Shown here: piece after piece, positions 1-7,216 of the stretch
How positions within the stretch are numbered: the first letter of the stretch is position 1
Layout: the number at the start of each line of letters is the position of its first letter
Origin: Acidimicrobiales bacterium
Lineage (GTDB): Bacteria; Actinomycetota; Acidimicrobiia; Acidimicrobiales; Iamiaceae
Assembly (NCBI GenBank): GCA_020439605.1
Contig: JAGQSI010000074.1
Coordinates: 1-8,505, forward strand
Reading direction: 5' to 3'
DNA length: 8,505 bases
The notes under the pieces: generated by a model
Told to the model about the DNA's origin: nothing
Seen by the model: the letters and a program-made list of their open reading frames with translations, nothing else
Database searches by the model: none
Program-made: the position numbers and the translations under genes

Positions 1-1105
1 TACCGGGACCAACGGCAAGACCACTGTCACCCAGATGCTTGCTGCGATCCTGACCGAGAACCAGATGCGCTGCGCCACGATCGGCACCTTGAGCGGAGCT
101 CGTACAACCCCGGAAGGACCTGAGCTGCAGGAATTGCTCGGTCGTTACCGCGACGAGGGAATGGATGCTGTGGTGATGGAGGTCTCATCGCACGCACTGG
201 ATCAACACCGCGTGGATGGTGTTCGATTCAGAGCTGGCGGATTCACCAATCTTTCCCAAGATCATCTCGACTATCACAAGACCATGGATGCGTACCTGAG
301 TGCCAAGTCCATGCTGTTCGAGCCCGCTCGAAGCGACATGGCAGTCATCAATGTGGACGATCCAGACGGCGCAAGGCTCGCCGATCGCGTGTCGATACCC
401 GTAGCGCGTTGCTCGATCGCAGATGCTGAGGGACTTGAGATGGGCTCAGCGGGTTCAACGTTTCGGTGGCGTGGCGAAGCGGTGAGTCTCTCGCTGCCAG
501 GGCGTTTCAACGTCTCGAACGCCGTCTTGGCCGCAACATTGGCGGAGTCGCTCGGCGTGGCAGCCACAGCCGTAGCGGGTGGACTTTCATCGCTTGAAGC
601 GGTGGCTGGGCGCTTTGAACGCATCGATCTTGGGCAGCGATATCTCGCGGCTGTTGATTACGCCCACACCCCAGATGGGTTACGGAAGATCCTTGAGGCG
701 GCCCGAGAGCTCACCGACACCAAGGTTGTGTTGGTCTTTGGCGCTGGCGGAGATCGTGACCGTGACAAACGGCCTCAGATGGGGCGTGTAGCTAGTGAGC
801 TAGCCGATGAGGTTGTCCTCACGACCGACAATCCGCGTAGCGAAGATCCTCTGGAAATCATGGAGAACGTTCGCAGCGGATGGTTTGGATCGGCCAAGCT
901 GGTAGTAGAGCCGGATCGCCGCAGTGCAATCAGGCTTGGTGTCTCGCTCTGTGCCGACGGCGATGTTCTGATCGTTGCTGGCAAGGGCCACGAGACAATG
1001 CAGATAGTGGGCGAGCAAGTCTTTCCCTTCGACGACCGCTTGGAGTTGCGCGATGGCATCGCTCAATCTCTGAACGCTGAAAGCACAACGGAGAAAGACT
1101 CGTGA
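1..1105 (+). CDS. murE: UDP-MurNAc-L-Ala-D-Glu:meso-diaminopimelate ligase MurE, 3' part (5' end outside window)
   Basis: This cytoplasmic ATP-dependent ligase adds the third residue of the peptidoglycan stem peptide. The reading frame is open from the left edge (first full codon at base 2), so 367 C-terminal residues are visible. The N-terminal UDP-binding domain, roughly 100 or more residues, lies upstream. Numbering visible residues, I see the ATP-binding loop GTNGKTT (2-8), EVSSHAL (59-65), the lysine likely to be carbamylated in AKSMLF (K101), PGRFNVSNA (165-173), VDYAHTPDG (217-225) and the C-terminal GKGHE (326-330). DNPRSEDP (275-282) carries the DNPR signature that, in known MurE enzymes, marks meso-diaminopimelate rather than L-lysine as substrate. 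The first in-frame ATG, at 35, is not the start because it lies after the P-loop. The stop TGA overlaps the mraY GTG start by 4 bases. murF, the usual next gene, is absent. Confidence 0.97.
   Translation, partial: TGTNGKTTVTQMLAAILTENQMRCATIGTLSGARTTPEGPELQELLGRYRDEGMDAVVMEVSSHALDQHRVDGVRFRAGGFTNLSQDHLDYHKTMDAYLSAKSMLFEPARSDMAVINVDDPDGARLADRVSIPVARCSIADAEGLEMGSAGSTFRWRGEAVSLSLPGRFNVSNAVLAATLAESLGVAATAVAGGLSSLEAVAGRFERIDLGQRYLAAVDYAHTPDGLRKILEAARELTDTKVVLVFGAGGDRDRDKRPQMGRVASELADEVVLTTDNPRSEDPLEIMENVRSGWFGSAKLVVEPDRRSAIRLGVSLCADGDVLIVAGKGHETMQIVGEQVFPFDDRLELRDGIAQSLNAESTTEKDS
1090..1093 (+). promoter_or_regulatory. Ribosome binding site of mraY
   Basis: A GGAG core sits 8 bases before the GTG at 1102, inside the last codons of murE. 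It supports the GTG as the true mraY start and fits translation of mraY by ribosomes finishing murE. Confidence 0.6.
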
Positions 1106-2148
1106 TTGCACTATTGATGGCTGGCGGCCTGAGCCTTGCTGTATCGCTGGTCGGCACTCGCTATTTGATCGAGTGGCTGCGCAGCCACCGTATTGGTCAG
1201 CCGATCCGTGAGGAAGGTCCCGAGCGCCATCAGGTAAAGGCTGGAACCCCAACAATGGGCGGGATTGCGATCGTCGCCGGCACCGTCGTTGGCTACTCGG
1301 TGGCTCATCTCAGAAGCCGAGTGGTATTCACCCGTTCCGGAATGTTCGTGTTGGCGCTCATCGTGGGAGCGGGCATCGTTGGTTTCCTTGACGATTGGAT
1401 CAAGATCAAACGGGAACGCAATCTTGGACTGACCAAGCGAACCAAGGTTCTGGGCCTGTTGATAGTTGCCGCTGGATTTGGTATCGGGCTCGTAACACTG
1501 ACCGGGGTCCACACCGAGTTGTCGTTCACCAGGTTCAGTTCCTTCAACCCGGATTCACTGTTATCGATCAACTTCGGTAAGGCCGGGTGGGTTCTGTTCT
1601 CGGTGCTGGTCATCATGGCGACAACCAACGCGGTGAATCTCACCGACGGCCTCGACGGTCTAGCTGCTGGTTCATCGATCTTCTCGTTTGCGTGTTTCAC
1701 GATCATTGGGTTCTGGGCCTTTCGCAACCCCGGGGTCTATGACGTGGAACATGCCCTTGATCTCGCTGTGGTCTCTGCCGCCATGCTGGGCGGTTGCGCA
1801 GGCTTTCTGTGGTGGAACGCCTACCCGGCCAAGATCTTCATGGGTGACACCGGCTCGCTGGCGATCGGAGCGGGATTGGCCGGGCTGGCCCTATCGATGA
1901 ACACCGTCTTGTTGTTGCCGATCATCGGCGCCCTTTTCATGATCGAGACCATCTCGGTGATCATCCAGGTTGCTTCGTTTCGCACCACAGGTCGACGCCC
2001 CTTTCGTATGGCGCCAATACACCATCACTATGAACTGCGCGGCTGGCCTGAAACCACTGTGATCGTGCGTTTCTGGATGATCGCTGGGCTCGCAACCGCT
2101 TTGGCGCTTGGCGTGTTCTACGCAGATTTCACGACGATCGCACCATGA
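1102..2148 (+). CDS. mraY: Phospho-N-acetylmuramoyl-pentapeptide transferase MraY
   Basis: This integral membrane enzyme transfers phospho-MurNAc-pentapeptide from UDP to undecaprenyl phosphate, making lipid I on the inner face of the membrane. The 348 residues match the usual family length of about 320-370. Visible motifs, in order, are KAGTPTMGGI (46-55), FLDDWIK (95-101) with the Asp pair D97/D98 implicated in Mg2+ binding and catalysis, NAVNLTDGLDGLA (176-188), FMGDTGSLA (246-254) and the histidine motif APIHHHYE (304-311). Hydrophobic stretches between them fit a roughly ten-helix protein, for example residues 3-18, 51-66, 80-96, 116-135, 163-178, 190-206, 255-290 and 322-341. The GTG start is supported by a GGAG 8 bases upstream, and the overlap with murE is 4 bases (GTGA). 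murF is normally found just before this gene and is not here. Confidence 0.97.
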   Translation: MIALLMAGGLSLAVSLVGTRYLIEWLRSHRIGQPIREEGPERHQVKAGTPTMGGIAIVAGTVVGYSVAHLRSRVVFTRSGMFVLALIVGAGIVGFLDDWIKIKRERNLGLTKRTKVLGLLIVAAGFGIGLVTLTGVHTELSFTRFSSFNPDSLLSINFGKAGWVLFSVLVIMATTNAVNLTDGLDGLAAGSSIFSFACFTIIGFWAFRNPGVYDVEHALDLAVVSAAMLGGCAGFLWWNAYPAKIFMGDTGSLAIGAGLAGLALSMNTVLLLPIIGALFMIETISVIIQVASFRTTGRRPFRMAPIHHHYELRGWPETTVIVRFWMIAGLATALALGVFYADFTTIAP

Positions 2149-3476
2149 TCGATCTAACCAACGTCTTGGTACTTGGTCTAGGTGTCATGGGCCAGGCTGT
2201 TACTCAAGCTCTGGTGGCACATGGCTCAAATGTCACTGTTACCGATGACCGGGCCGGTTCTGTCGGGATCGCACTCGCAAGCGAACTGGGTGCCACTTGG
2301 ATCGACCCACCGTCCTCATCTGATTGGGTAGAGGCGCTGAGCAGCTTTGATGCGGTGGTTGCGAGTCCAGGTGTTCCAGAAATCCATCCGATATTTGCAG
2401 CGGCGCGAGTTGCTGGCACGCCTATTCGCTCCGAGTTCGATCTCGCAGCCCAGTGGGACCAGCGCCCGGTGGCAATGATCACCGGAACCAATGGAAAGAC
2501 CACCGTCACCTCACTTGTGACCGAGATGCTCGTTCGCTCTGGTATCAAAGCCGTGGCGGCTGGCAACGTCGAGGTTCCGCTGGTGGCGGCCATAGATGAT
2601 CAAGAAGTTGAAGTATTCGTAGTCGAGGCATCGTCTTTTCGACTCACGTTCTCAACCTGCCATCAGCCGGTTTCAGCGTGTTGGCTGAACTTTGCACCGG
2701 ATCATCTCGACGTACACGAGGACCTAAACGCTTACGAGGCCGCTAAGGCAAACATCTGGCTCAACCACGACAAGGGAGGTGTAGCGGTAGTCAATGCGGA
2801 CGACGAGGTTGTGAATCGATGGGCCCCCAAGGACGAAAGGGTTCAAAGGTTCAGCATCGAAACCGATGCGGATTGGTGTGTTGCACAAGGGCGACTAGTT
2901 GGCCCAGATGGCCTTGACCTATTGGGCGTGGATGACCTGGCGCGCTCAATGCCCCACGACATCTCCAATGCTCTGGCCGCTAGCGCGACCGCGCTCGCAG
3001 CGGGCGCTTCGCTGGAAGGAATTCGCAGCGTATTGCGAAATTTTCAGAGCCTCCCCCATCGAGTGGAGCTGATAGGCGAGGCTAGTGGAGTGCGCTGGTA
3101 CGACGACTCAAAGGCAACGGCTCCTCACGCCACCATCGCAGCTCTTAGATCTTTTGATTCAGCGGTGTTGATCGCCGGTGGCAAGAACAAGGGCCTCGAT
3201 CTCACGGAGTTGTCGGTACTGGTTCCTCATCTACGTGCGGTGGTTGCCATCGGTGATTCGTCACAGGAAGTGGCGCAGGCATTTGATGGACGGATAGAGG
3301 TCGCTGTCGCAGGGTCCATGGACGATGCGGTGAAGGCGGCAGCTGCCCTGGCCCAACCCGGAGACAGCGTTGTGCTATCGCCGGCATGTGCATCATTTGA
3401 CTGGTACAGCAGTTACGCCGAGCGTGGCGACGATTTTCAGAGATCTGTAAGAGAACTCATCGGGGCGGCCAAATGA
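2145..3476 (+). CDS. murD: UDP-N-acetylmuramoyl-L-alanine:D-glutamate ligase MurD
   Basis: This cytoplasmic Mur ligase adds D-glutamate to UDP-MurNAc-L-Ala. The 443 residues are normal for the family. Domain 1 opens with a Rossmann-like segment VLVLGLGVMG (7-16). The ATP loop is GTNGKTT (114-120), followed by EASSFRL (161-167), LNFAPDHLDVH (181-191), K201 in the position of the carbamylated lysine, LPHRVE (303-308), DDSKATAPHAT (320-330), GGKNKG (345-350), and LSPACASFD (411-419) with RGDDF (427-431). Two positions look unusual: A326 replaces the Asn normally following DSKAT, and D272 stands where the E. coli enzyme has Asn268 (HDISNALAA instead of HNxxNALAA). The fold and main catalytic residues are otherwise intact, so the gene should be functional. 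The ATG overlaps the mraY stop by 4 bases (ATGA). I see no clear Shine-Dalgarno sequence, which suggests translational coupling. Confidence 0.97.
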   Translation: MIDLTNVLVLGLGVMGQAVTQALVAHGSNVTVTDDRAGSVGIALASELGATWIDPPSSSDWVEALSSFDAVVASPGVPEIHPIFAAARVAGTPIRSEFDLAAQWDQRPVAMITGTNGKTTVTSLVTEMLVRSGIKAVAAGNVEVPLVAAIDDQEVEVFVVEASSFRLTFSTCHQPVSACWLNFAPDHLDVHEDLNAYEAAKANIWLNHDKGGVAVVNADDEVVNRWAPKDERVQRFSIETDADWCVAQGRLVGPDGLDLLGVDDLARSMPHDISNALAASATALAAGASLEGIRSVLRNFQSLPHRVELIGEASGVRWYDDSKATAPHATIAALRSFDSAVLIAGGKNKGLDLTELSVLVPHLRAVVAIGDSSQEVAQAFDGRIEVAVAGSMDDAVKAAAALAQPGDSVVLSPACASFDWYSSYAERGDDFQRSVRELIGAAK

Positions 3477-4699
3477 CCACTATCACCTCTCATCCTTCCC
3501 TTCGTGGGAGGGCTCCGGATGCGGCTTCGAGTGAGATCCGAGTTGGGCGGCGTTTCGCCATCGTCGGCGAATCCACTACCACTTTTTGGATTCTGGCCAT
3601 TTTGGTTGGAGTGCTGAACCTTTTCGGTCTGGTCATGGTCATGAGCGCCGGATCTGTCGATTCAGTCCGAAACTCAGACGCGCCCTGGTCCTATTTCCAG
3701 AAACAGTTGATGTGGACAGCTCTCGGCGTAGTTGCGCTGCTGGGTGCCTTGTCGGTGTCAGTACATTTCTGGCGGCGCTTTGCGAAGATTGCGATGCTCG
3801 GGTCCATTGGTTTGTTGATCCTGGTCAAGGTGCCCGGGGTTGGTATCACCCGAAACGGCGCAACCCGTTGGCTGGGTGCTGGTCCGTTGCAGTTCCAGCC
3901 ATCAGAACTGGTCAAGCTGGCGCTCTTGTTGTTTGTGGCAGATCTCATGGATCGACGATCCGAACACATCGATAACTGGCGTCTGGTACTGGCACCTGTC
4001 ACCGGTTATCTGGTCGTGGTGGCCGGATTGATCATGTTGCAGCCCAACCTGGGCACCACAATCATCATTGCCTCGATAGTTCTGATGATGTTGTTCATCG
4101 GTGGTGCACGGCTGATGCCATTGGCAGCAATCGCAGCGATAGGGACTGCTATTGCAGCGAGCTTCATAGCGTTCGCGGATTTTCGCCGCAACAGGTTTCT
4201 CAGCTTCCTCAATCCATGGGCGGATCCGTTCAAGAACGGGCTACAAAACGTTCAGAGCCTTGTTGGTATGGCCAATGGCGGGATCTTGGGCAAAGGCCTT
4301 GGACGTTCCACCGCCAAGTGGGGCTTCTTACCATTTGCCCACACGGATTTCATATTCGCGGTTATCGCGGAAGAGTTCGGGCTTCTTGGGGCCATGACCA
4401 TCGTGGCGCTGTTCGTGTCTCTCGGAGTTACTGGTTGGATCGTCGCGTTGCGCGCAGCTGACCGCTTCTCGATGCTGGTTGCCACCGGTATCACTACATG
4501 GCTGCTGGTTCAGGCGCTCATGAACATCGGTGCTGCCACCGGTGCAATGCCAATCACCGGTGTTCCACTTCCGTTCATCTCGTTTGGTGGTTCATCGCAG
4601 CTCATCAGCCTCGCAGCCACTGGCATCTTGTTGAACGTTGCTCGTCACCCCTCACCAGATCCGCTGCGGGTCCGTTTGACGCGCACCAAGAAGCCATGA
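3473..4699 (+). CDS. ftsW: Septal peptidoglycan glycosyltransferase FtsW (SEDS family)
   Basis: FtsW polymerises lipid II into glycan strands at the division site, working with a class B penicillin-binding protein (FtsI, probably encoded upstream of this window). The protein has 408 residues: a cytoplasmic tail of about 35, then about ten membrane segments beginning near residue 37. SEDS landmarks are FGLVMVMSAGS (51-61), RWLGAGPLQFQPSELVKLA (132-150), QPNLGTT (190-196), FLNPWADPFKNGLQNVQSL (245-263), GKGLG (273-277) with LPFAHTDFIFA (286-296), EEFG (300-303) and PITGVPLPFISFGGSS (360-375). D292 in HTDFIF matches the conserved catalytic Asp of SEDS enzymes. FtsW is favoured over RodA because of the position between murD and murG. 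The ATG overlaps the murD stop by 4 bases (ATGA). Confidence 0.96.
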   Translation: MTTITSHPSLRGRAPDAASSEIRVGRRFAIVGESTTTFWILAILVGVLNLFGLVMVMSAGSVDSVRNSDAPWSYFQKQLMWTALGVVALLGALSVSVHFWRRFAKIAMLGSIGLLILVKVPGVGITRNGATRWLGAGPLQFQPSELVKLALLLFVADLMDRRSEHIDNWRLVLAPVTGYLVVVAGLIMLQPNLGTTIIIASIVLMMLFIGGARLMPLAAIAAIGTAIAASFIAFADFRRNRFLSFLNPWADPFKNGLQNVQSLVGMANGGILGKGLGRSTAKWGFLPFAHTDFIFAVIAEEFGLLGAMTIVALFVSLGVTGWIVALRAADRFSMLVATGITTWLLVQALMNIGAATGAMPITGVPLPFISFGGSSQLISLAATGILLNVARHPSPDPLRVRLTRTKKP

Positions 4700-5808
4700 C
4701 GGAGCCAACCTGGGCAATCGTCGCTGGAGGCGGCACCGCCGGGCACCTCCTGCCCGGAATCGCAGTAGCCAGAGCGTTGGTGGACGCCGGTCACGATCCG
4801 TCCACGATCCACTTCGTAGGGGCAGAGCGTGGGCCCGAGTCAAAGCTGGTTCCCGAGGCTGGATTCAGCGTCGAGGTACTTCCGGGTCGTGGCATTCAAC
4901 GTCGAATCGCCATCTCCAACTTTGCGGCAATCTTGGACCTTTTCAAGGCTCTGTGGCGTGGAATCAAGATCGTGCGCAATCGTCGCCCAGCGGTAGTGGT
5001 GGTGCTGGGCGGATATGCATCGTTTGCCTGCGGGGTTGGTGCAGTGGTGAGCAGGGTGCCGCTGGTGCTGCTCGAACAGAACAAGAAGGCTGGAGCGGTC
5101 AACCGTCTGCTACGTCGCTTTGCCACGGCGTGCGCAGTCTCCTTTGAGGACACGGACCTTCCCCGCTCCACGGTGACCGGCAACCCGCTTCGTCCCGAGA
5201 TTCGTGAACGGGCAACAAATCCGGACAAGGCAAAGGCTCGTGAGGAACTTGGCCTGTCTCCGGATCGCACTGTGATTGCGGTGTTCTCTGGTTCGCTCGG
5301 GTCTCGGCGTATCAACGATGCGGTGCGGGGCTTGGCGCAACGCTGGGAGCACAGAAGCGACCTTGCGATCCGTCACGTCATCGGCCGTAACGGCTTTTCG
5401 GGGGGAGTAACCGACCCACCTGAGATCGCGTCTGGCGGACTCGAATATCAAATGGTTCCCTACGAGGACAGAATGCATCTGCTGTTGGACGCCTCCGACC
5501 TTGGCGTCACTCGCTCAGGCGGAGCGGTCTTTGAGCTCATGGCCTTTGGTGTGCCAGCCGTTCTGGTGCCGTTACCCATCGCTACCAGAGACCATCAGAT
5601 GGCCAATGCCCAGGCCGTGGCAAAGCTTGGGGGAGCAGTGGTGGTAGTGGACTCAGAGCTAGATACGGATCGTCTTGAGGCAGAGCTGGATAAACTCCTG
5701 GAGGACCGCGCCCTGCTCGCATCGATGGGTCAAGCCATGCGAAGCGGTGCAAGTGTCGACGCTGCCGAGCGAGCAGCGGCAGTAGTGGAGCAAGCAGCGC
5801 GTGACTGA
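4696..5808 (+). CDS. murG: UDP-GlcNAc:lipid I GlcNAc transferase MurG
   Basis: This peripheral membrane GT-B glycosyltransferase (GT28 family) adds GlcNAc to lipid I, giving lipid II. I chose the ATG at 4696, giving 370 residues. The frame stays open upstream to 4498, but those codons lie inside ftsW and encode nothing MurG-like, whereas the family's first beta strand and glycine loop begin right after 4696. Visible motifs are GGGTAGHLLPG (11-21) with the conserved H17, GGYASF (105-110), EQN (127-129) and NRLLRRFA (136-143), TGNPLRPEI (161-169), GSLGSRRIN (199-207), RSGGAVFELMAFGVP (273-287) with E280 at the nucleotide-sugar site, and DHQMANA (299-305). GSLG has Leu where many MurG have Gln (GSQG). 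The start overlaps the ftsW stop by 4 bases (ATGA), and the end overlaps murC by 8. Confidence 0.97.
   Translation: MTEPTWAIVAGGGTAGHLLPGIAVARALVDAGHDPSTIHFVGAERGPESKLVPEAGFSVEVLPGRGIQRRIAISNFAAILDLFKALWRGIKIVRNRRPAVVVVLGGYASFACGVGAVVSRVPLVLLEQNKKAGAVNRLLRRFATACAVSFEDTDLPRSTVTGNPLRPEIRERATNPDKAKAREELGLSPDRTVIAVFSGSLGSRRINDAVRGLAQRWEHRSDLAIRHVIGRNGFSGGVTDPPEIASGGLEYQMVPYEDRMHLLLDASDLGVTRSGGAVFELMAFGVPAVLVPLPIATRDHQMANAQAVAKLGGAVVVVDSELDTDRLEAELDKLLEDRALLASMGQAMRSGASVDAAERAAAVVEQAARD
5786..5790 (+). promoter_or_regulatory. Ribosome binding site of murC
   Basis: TGGAG lies 10 bases before the GTG at 5801, within the end of murG. It supports this GTG as the murC start. The next in-frame ATG lies beyond the nucleotide-binding loop and would truncate the first domain. 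Confidence 0.5.
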
Positions 5809-7216
5809 AAACAGAATTGATCTGGCAACACCCCACAAGATCCACCTGGTTGGGGTAGGCGGCGCTGGGATCAGTGCCATCGGGATCATCCTGGCAACCA
5901 TGGGCCACGAGGTGAGTGGCGTGGATCTAAACGAGACACCCGCTTGGTCCTCGCTAATGGCGGCGGGAGTGAAAGTAGCTGTGGCTGACTCGGGGGATCT
6001 CTTCGGAGGAAGCGATGCCACAAACGCTGAAGTTGTGGCTCACTCAACCGCATTCATACCCACAGATCGCCAAAGGGCAAACCTTGAGAACCAAGGGGTC
6101 CAGGTACTCAACCGTGCCGAGATATTGGCTCTGATCTGCGCCCAGAAACGCACGATCGCGGTTTCTGGAACTCACGGCAAGACCAGCACCACCGCGATGT
6201 TGGCCACTCTTCTGGAAGGGGTTGGGGCCCAACCATCGTTTCTAGTTGGAGCATTACCGCTCGGGTTGGGGCGAGCCGCTAGCTGGGGAGGATCTGGCCC
6301 CTTTGTGGTTGAGGCCGATGAGAGCGATGGAAGTTTTTTGAGTCTCGGCGCAGATGTAGCCATCGTCAACAACATCGATGCAGACCACATGGATTACTGG
6401 CAATCGATGGAACGCCTTGAGGCAGCATTCGACCAGTTCGTAGCTGACGCACACGAGGCCGTGGTGTGCATCGATGACACCAAACGTGATGCGGTGGCGG
6501 AAGAACGGGCGTTGAGAGTTGCGCGCAAACATGGAGCACTGAGCGTTGGCGAATCTCAAGAAGCTCGCCTGAGGGTCCACAACGTGGCGGTCAACCGTTT
6601 GGAAACCACGTTCGGGTTGAGTTTCGACGGCACCGAGATAGGGCCGGTGAAGGTAGCCACCCCGGGGCGTCACAATGCTCGAAACGCAGCGGTAGCTATC
6701 GCTGTTGCTATCGAATCTGGAATCTCACCGAGCGATGCTGTTGGAGCCATAGCTGCATATCGTGGGTCCTCCCGGCGATTTGAGGTGGTTGGTGAGTTCA
6801 ACGGCGCCACCGTTGTGGACGACTATGCCCATAACCCCGGCAAGGTCAGATCGGTGCTCAGCGCTGCCAAAGAGGCCGGATGGGACCGCGTGGTGGTGTT
6901 GTTCCAACCTCATCGCTACAGCCGCACCAAGAACCAGGCTCGTGAGTTTGGCGAAGCTCTTGCGCTGGCGGACGTTGTTGGTGTGAGCGAGATCTATGCC
7001 GCGGGTGAAGCTCCTATCGAGGGGGTGAGCGCAGAGATGTTGATAGCTGCCACCTTGGACGAACGTCCCTCAGCCATTGCCGAATGGCTACCCACCCTCG
7101 ACGACGCCGAGAACTGGATCCGTTCGCAAGCCCGTCCGGGAGATCTGGTTCTCACGGTTGGTGCCGGAGATATCTGGCGTGTTGGCCGCTCGATAGTTGA
7201 CTCGCCAGATGCATAG
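5801..7216 (+). CDS. murC: UDP-N-acetylmuramate:L-alanine ligase MurC
   Basis: MurC is the first of the four Mur ligases. It attaches L-Ala to UDP-MurNAc in the cytoplasm using ATP. The 471 residues match the family. Motifs in order are the UDP-binding loop GVGGAGISAIG (18-28), the ATP loop GTHGKTST (123-130), EADESDGSFL (171-180), NIDADHMDYW (191-200), PGRHNARNA (288-296), RRFEVVG (325-331), DDYAHNPGKV (340-349), FQPHRYSRT (368-376) and TVGAGDIW (452-459). DDYAHNPGKV differs from the common DDYGHHPTEV: the second His is Asn and TE is GK. The start is GTG with TGGAG 10 bases upstream. It overlaps murG by 8 bases (GTGACTGA) rather than the 4 seen at most junctions here, and it overlaps murB by 8 bases if murB starts at its ATG. 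Confidence 0.97.
   Translation: MTENRIDLATPHKIHLVGVGGAGISAIGIILATMGHEVSGVDLNETPAWSSLMAAGVKVAVADSGDLFGGSDATNAEVVAHSTAFIPTDRQRANLENQGVQVLNRAEILALICAQKRTIAVSGTHGKTSTTAMLATLLEGVGAQPSFLVGALPLGLGRAASWGGSGPFVVEADESDGSFLSLGADVAIVNNIDADHMDYWQSMERLEAAFDQFVADAHEAVVCIDDTKRDAVAEERALRVARKHGALSVGESQEARLRVHNVAVNRLETTFGLSFDGTEIGPVKVATPGRHNARNAAVAIAVAIESGISPSDAVGAIAAYRGSSRRFEVVGEFNGATVVDDYAHNPGKVRSVLSAAKEAGWDRVVVLFQPHRYSRTKNQAREFGEALALADVVGVSEIYAAGEAPIEGVSAEMLIAATLDERPSAIAEWLPTLDDAENWIRSQARPGDLVLTVGAGDIWRVGRSIVDSPDA

Noticed and set aside
35..37. ATG at 35 as a possible murE start
   Set aside because: The frame is open to the left edge and the essential P-loop GTNGKTT lies before this ATG, so the gene starts outside the window.
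800..1255. Minus-strand open frame of 151 codons across the murE-mraY junction
   Set aside because: It is antisense to two clearly conserved genes, has no recognisable motif, and is of a length expected by chance opposite GC-rich coding sequence.
2481..2510. Near repeat of the murE segment at 2-31 (encoding TGTNGKTTVT) inside murD
   Set aside because: It is explained by the shared ATP-binding loop of paralogous Mur ligases, not by a mobile or regulatory repeat.
4498..4695. A 66-codon upstream extension of the murG frame
   Set aside because: It lies wholly inside ftsW, is not MurG-like, and the ATG at 4696 gives the normal MurG N-terminus and the same ATGA overlap as the neighbouring genes.
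4896..5478. Minus-strand open frames of 139 and 122 codons within murG
   Set aside because: They are antisense shadows of murG, rich in Arg, Ser and Pro as expected for such shadows, with no family motif.
5582..6021. Minus-strand open frames of 108 and 120 codons over the murG-murC junction
   Set aside because: They are antisense to two canonical genes, with low-complexity composition and no domain.
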